Part shown: piece after piece, positions 62,093 through 64,000 of the stretch | Layout of the letters: each line of letters begins with the position of its first letter | Numbering within the stretch: the stretch's first letter is position 1 | Assembly: GCF_002575655.3 (NCBI RefSeq) | Contig: NC_053037.3 | Coordinates: 142,301,207-142,365,206 of the forward strand | Origin: Aegilops tauschii subsp. strangulata | Lineage: Eukaryota; Streptophyta; Magnoliopsida; Poales; Poaceae | Length of the DNA: 64,000 nucleotides | Direction: 5' to 3' | The notes under the pieces: generated by a model | What the model saw: only the letters and a program-made list of their open reading frames with translations | What the model was told of the DNA's origin: nothing | The model's database searches: none | Made by a program: the position numbers and the translations under genes

Positions 62093-64000
62093 ATGCCTCC
62101 CAAGGCTCCCATCACTTGCAACTGGATGAAATCCAACGTCACTGTTGAAACCCTGGCCAACTTTGTTAAGTCTGGATATCTGCCCAAGAAGGAAGTGATG
62201 TCCTACCGTGCCCCTGACCCGTCAGAAGAAAGACCACAACCGAGGGACGAGGAGGTAGTGATCTTTGCGGACCATATGAGCCGGGGCTTCGCACCGCCCG
62301 GCTCAAAATTCTTCCGGGACGTGCTCAACTTCTTTGACCTTCGGCCTCAGGATATAGGACCCAATTCCATATCCAACATCTGCAACTTCCAAGTTTTTTG
62401 TGAAGTATATCTCGGAGAAGAGCCGAGTCTGCTGCTCTTCAGAGAGCTGTTTTATCTGAACCGCCAAAATGAGTGCGCAAACGGTCCAAGTCTAGAGTTA
62501 GGCGGCATCTCCATCCAACGGCGCAGGGACTGTCTATTCCCTTACGCAGAGCCGCCAAGTCACCCCAAGGACTGGAATATGACTTGGTTCTACTGCCAAG
62601 ACACGTCCCCGGCTGATGAGAGCCCGCTGCCCGGCTTTCGCCCAACGCGCCTGGAGCCGACTCATCCATTATCCGACAAACTGACTGCCGCGGAACGCCA
62701 GCCCCTGCTTCCAACGATCAACAAGATCAAGGCCCTGCTAGGCAACGGTCTGAACGGAATTGATCTAGTCCGGGTCTGGATCTCATGGCGGGTGATCCCA
62801 TTGAGCCGCCGCCCCGGCTTAATGTGTGAGTACACCGGGCGAAAGGATGACCCGCAGAGGCACAGTCGCAATGATCTTCCAGAAGACGTTGCCGAAGAAG
62901 AGACCAAGGCTCTATTAAACGAGAGCCTGGCAGACTGTGGAAGAACCGGGCTAGCCCCGTTCTGCAAGACCAATCCAGCCCCAGCGGTAAGCCGCTGACT
63001 TTAACCTTTCCACTTTTTTTTTACCTGTCACCTTGCTCTGAACCTTTTTATGAATTCATTACTGCTTTTCTCAGGCTGATGACAAATTCTGGCGGGTCAA
63101 GTACGACCATGAGGCGGCCAAGAAGGCGAGGAAGGCGAAGAAAGCCGCCAAGAAAGCCGCCCCTCGCAAAAAGGGAAGCAGACCCACCGCTTCGGAGTTG
63201 CTGCAGTTAAGCGACAGCTCCGAGTCAGAGGTAACCCTTAACCCTTTTAAACTCTTGCCATATTTGTCGTTTGCTGCTGTCCGTCTTATCAACTTTTTGC
63301 TTACTGACAGGACGACACCGGCGCTAGTAACCCAGTGATTGAAGAGGTAACATCACTTTCCTCCGGCTCGAAGCCTTTGCCACAGCTGAAAGTCCGAAGA
63401 GTAACCCGGAAAGTAAGCTTTTCTCATCCATTAGCTCATCAAGACCCTCAATTTCTTTTGAAGCAACAGGTTCACGAAAGCCGGCGTCACACCCGGGCCC
63501 GCAAGGACACCGAACTCTCCACCGGGTTACCCGACGCAACAAGGAAGCGTCGTTCCGAGGTTTTTTCTCACCTGTACCCTTTTCATCCGTTGGCGGGTGT
63601 CATCCGTCAGCCACTCAACTCTTCTGACTCCAATTACCAGGAGACCTCCCCCTCTTCGGGTGACTCCATGCAGTCAAGTCTGCCGGCCTTTAAGACTGCA
63701 CCCGGGTAATAACAATCTCCTTACATTATCTGTCCGTATTTACTCTTTGTATGCCTAACACTTCTGTCTTTTTAGTGCCCAGGCAAAGCTCACCAAAAGA
63801 GCAAAGAAGACCAGGTCAGCCGGAGTGCCAGACTTGCCTGAGCCGGAGACGACGGCTCAAGAGCCGCCAGCCGCCTCCGAAGCCACCATTCCCATGGACA
63901 CGGCGCCTGAAGCCCCTGCCCCGACCACCAAGACAACGACCGAGGCGTCAGCTAACCCGGAGGCCTCCGGCTCAACCCCACCGGCTAACGACCCGGACGT
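62093..64000 (+). CDS. Spliced antisense gene of element E: putative gypsy-type transposon domain protein (partial)
   Basis: Coding exons by splice consensus and frame: 62093-62986, 63075-63230, 63311-63412, 63470-63559, 63641-63705 and 63776 to the edge. The first four introns are phase 0; the fifth is phase 2; all are 57-105 bp with GT...AG ends. A leader intron (61461-62076) ends at TCATAG just before the ATG. The frame stays open through every junction, over 500 codons in total. Residues 1-298 form the domain known in grass proteins as transposase (putative) gypsy type (SHPKDWNMTWFYCQDTSP; RVWISWRVIPLSRRPGLMCEY; SNICNFQVFCEVYLGEEP). Exon 2 adds a Lys/Ala tract (KKARKAKKAAKKAAPRKKG) that may localise to the nucleus, then acidic and Pro/Thr-rich tails. 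Its function is unknown. Confidence 0.75.

Larger units (their letters stand above)
60473..64000 (-). mobile_element. Element E: Tat-like gypsy retrotransposon (3' LTR and antisense gene), runs off the right edge
   Basis: The LTR at 60473-60990 reads on the minus strand: its TATA box (CTATATAAAGG, 60729-60737) is followed in that direction by leader-like sequence with an AACCAGTATAAACCCTCGTG phrase seen in grass Tat LTRs. A G-rich tract (CTGGGGCCTAA on the minus strand) adjoins at 60991. The plus strand then carries a spliced gene, antisense to the element, the arrangement known for Tat-lineage elements. The sense gag-pol would lie right of the window. Confidence 0.65.

Overview
This window is plant nuclear DNA, almost certainly from a Triticeae grass (wheat, Aegilops, barley or a relative). 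The organism call rests on an intact BARE-1/Angela-type copia element, several gypsy elements nested inside one another, Stowaway and Tourist MITEs, and a grass-type bHLH transcription factor gene. No bacterial features, tRNA or rRNA genes or CRISPR arrays were seen. Family names are from recognition only, because no database could be searched.

Layout. 1-2850: the only clear host gene, an MYC-type bHLH factor (bHLH13/JAM-like) on the minus strand. Its first 572 codons are present without an intron, and it runs off the left edge. Its GC-rich leader and promoter follow. 3270-4490: a doubtful ORF and a Stowaway MITE (3994-4234). 4489-13249: a complete copia element of Angela/BARE type with TSD GACAC, LTRs about 1% different, and one frameshift before RNase H. 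13255-24780: mostly unannotated intergenic DNA. It holds a diverged tandem duplication, a TTGTCATG motif array, a PIF/Harbinger-type element (17676-18438), a GC-rich island with G-boxes, a Tourist MITE (20148-20417), and two weak exon-like stretches on the minus strand.

From about 24.8 kb to the right edge the window is one nested stack of LTR retrotransposons, outermost first. C is a Tat-like gypsy fragment (LTR end at 25281 plus the start of an antisense ORF). It is cut at 26055 by B, a minus-strand non-autonomous gypsy element (LTR 26056-27058) with a decayed gag and about 3 kb of unusual ORF but no pol. B is cut at 33361 by A, a minus-strand Athila-like element (LTR 33362-34612) with an ATHILA ORF-1-like protein and a protease but no RT or integrase. 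A was hit three times: by T, a complete Tekay-type chromovirus (38563-49150, TSD TTTTT); by S, a complete non-autonomous sister of A (49901-56616, TSD GTTAT); and by D, a long LTR of a probable Tekay-like element (from 56854). D is cut at about 60472 by E, a Tat-like element whose antisense strand carries a spliced, promoter-bearing gene for a putative gypsy-type transposon domain protein (62093 to the edge).

Second-look signals. A and S each carry a second, internal copy of their polypurine tract. A GC-rich inverted repeat sits next to the TATA box in the A and S LTRs and recurs inside A. T has lost the integrase N-terminus at a junction that is a perfect 50-bp palindrome. B carries a repeated Met/Asp/His/Cys-rich ORF that I cannot assign. 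E (and probably C) carries an antisense gene; in E it retains introns.
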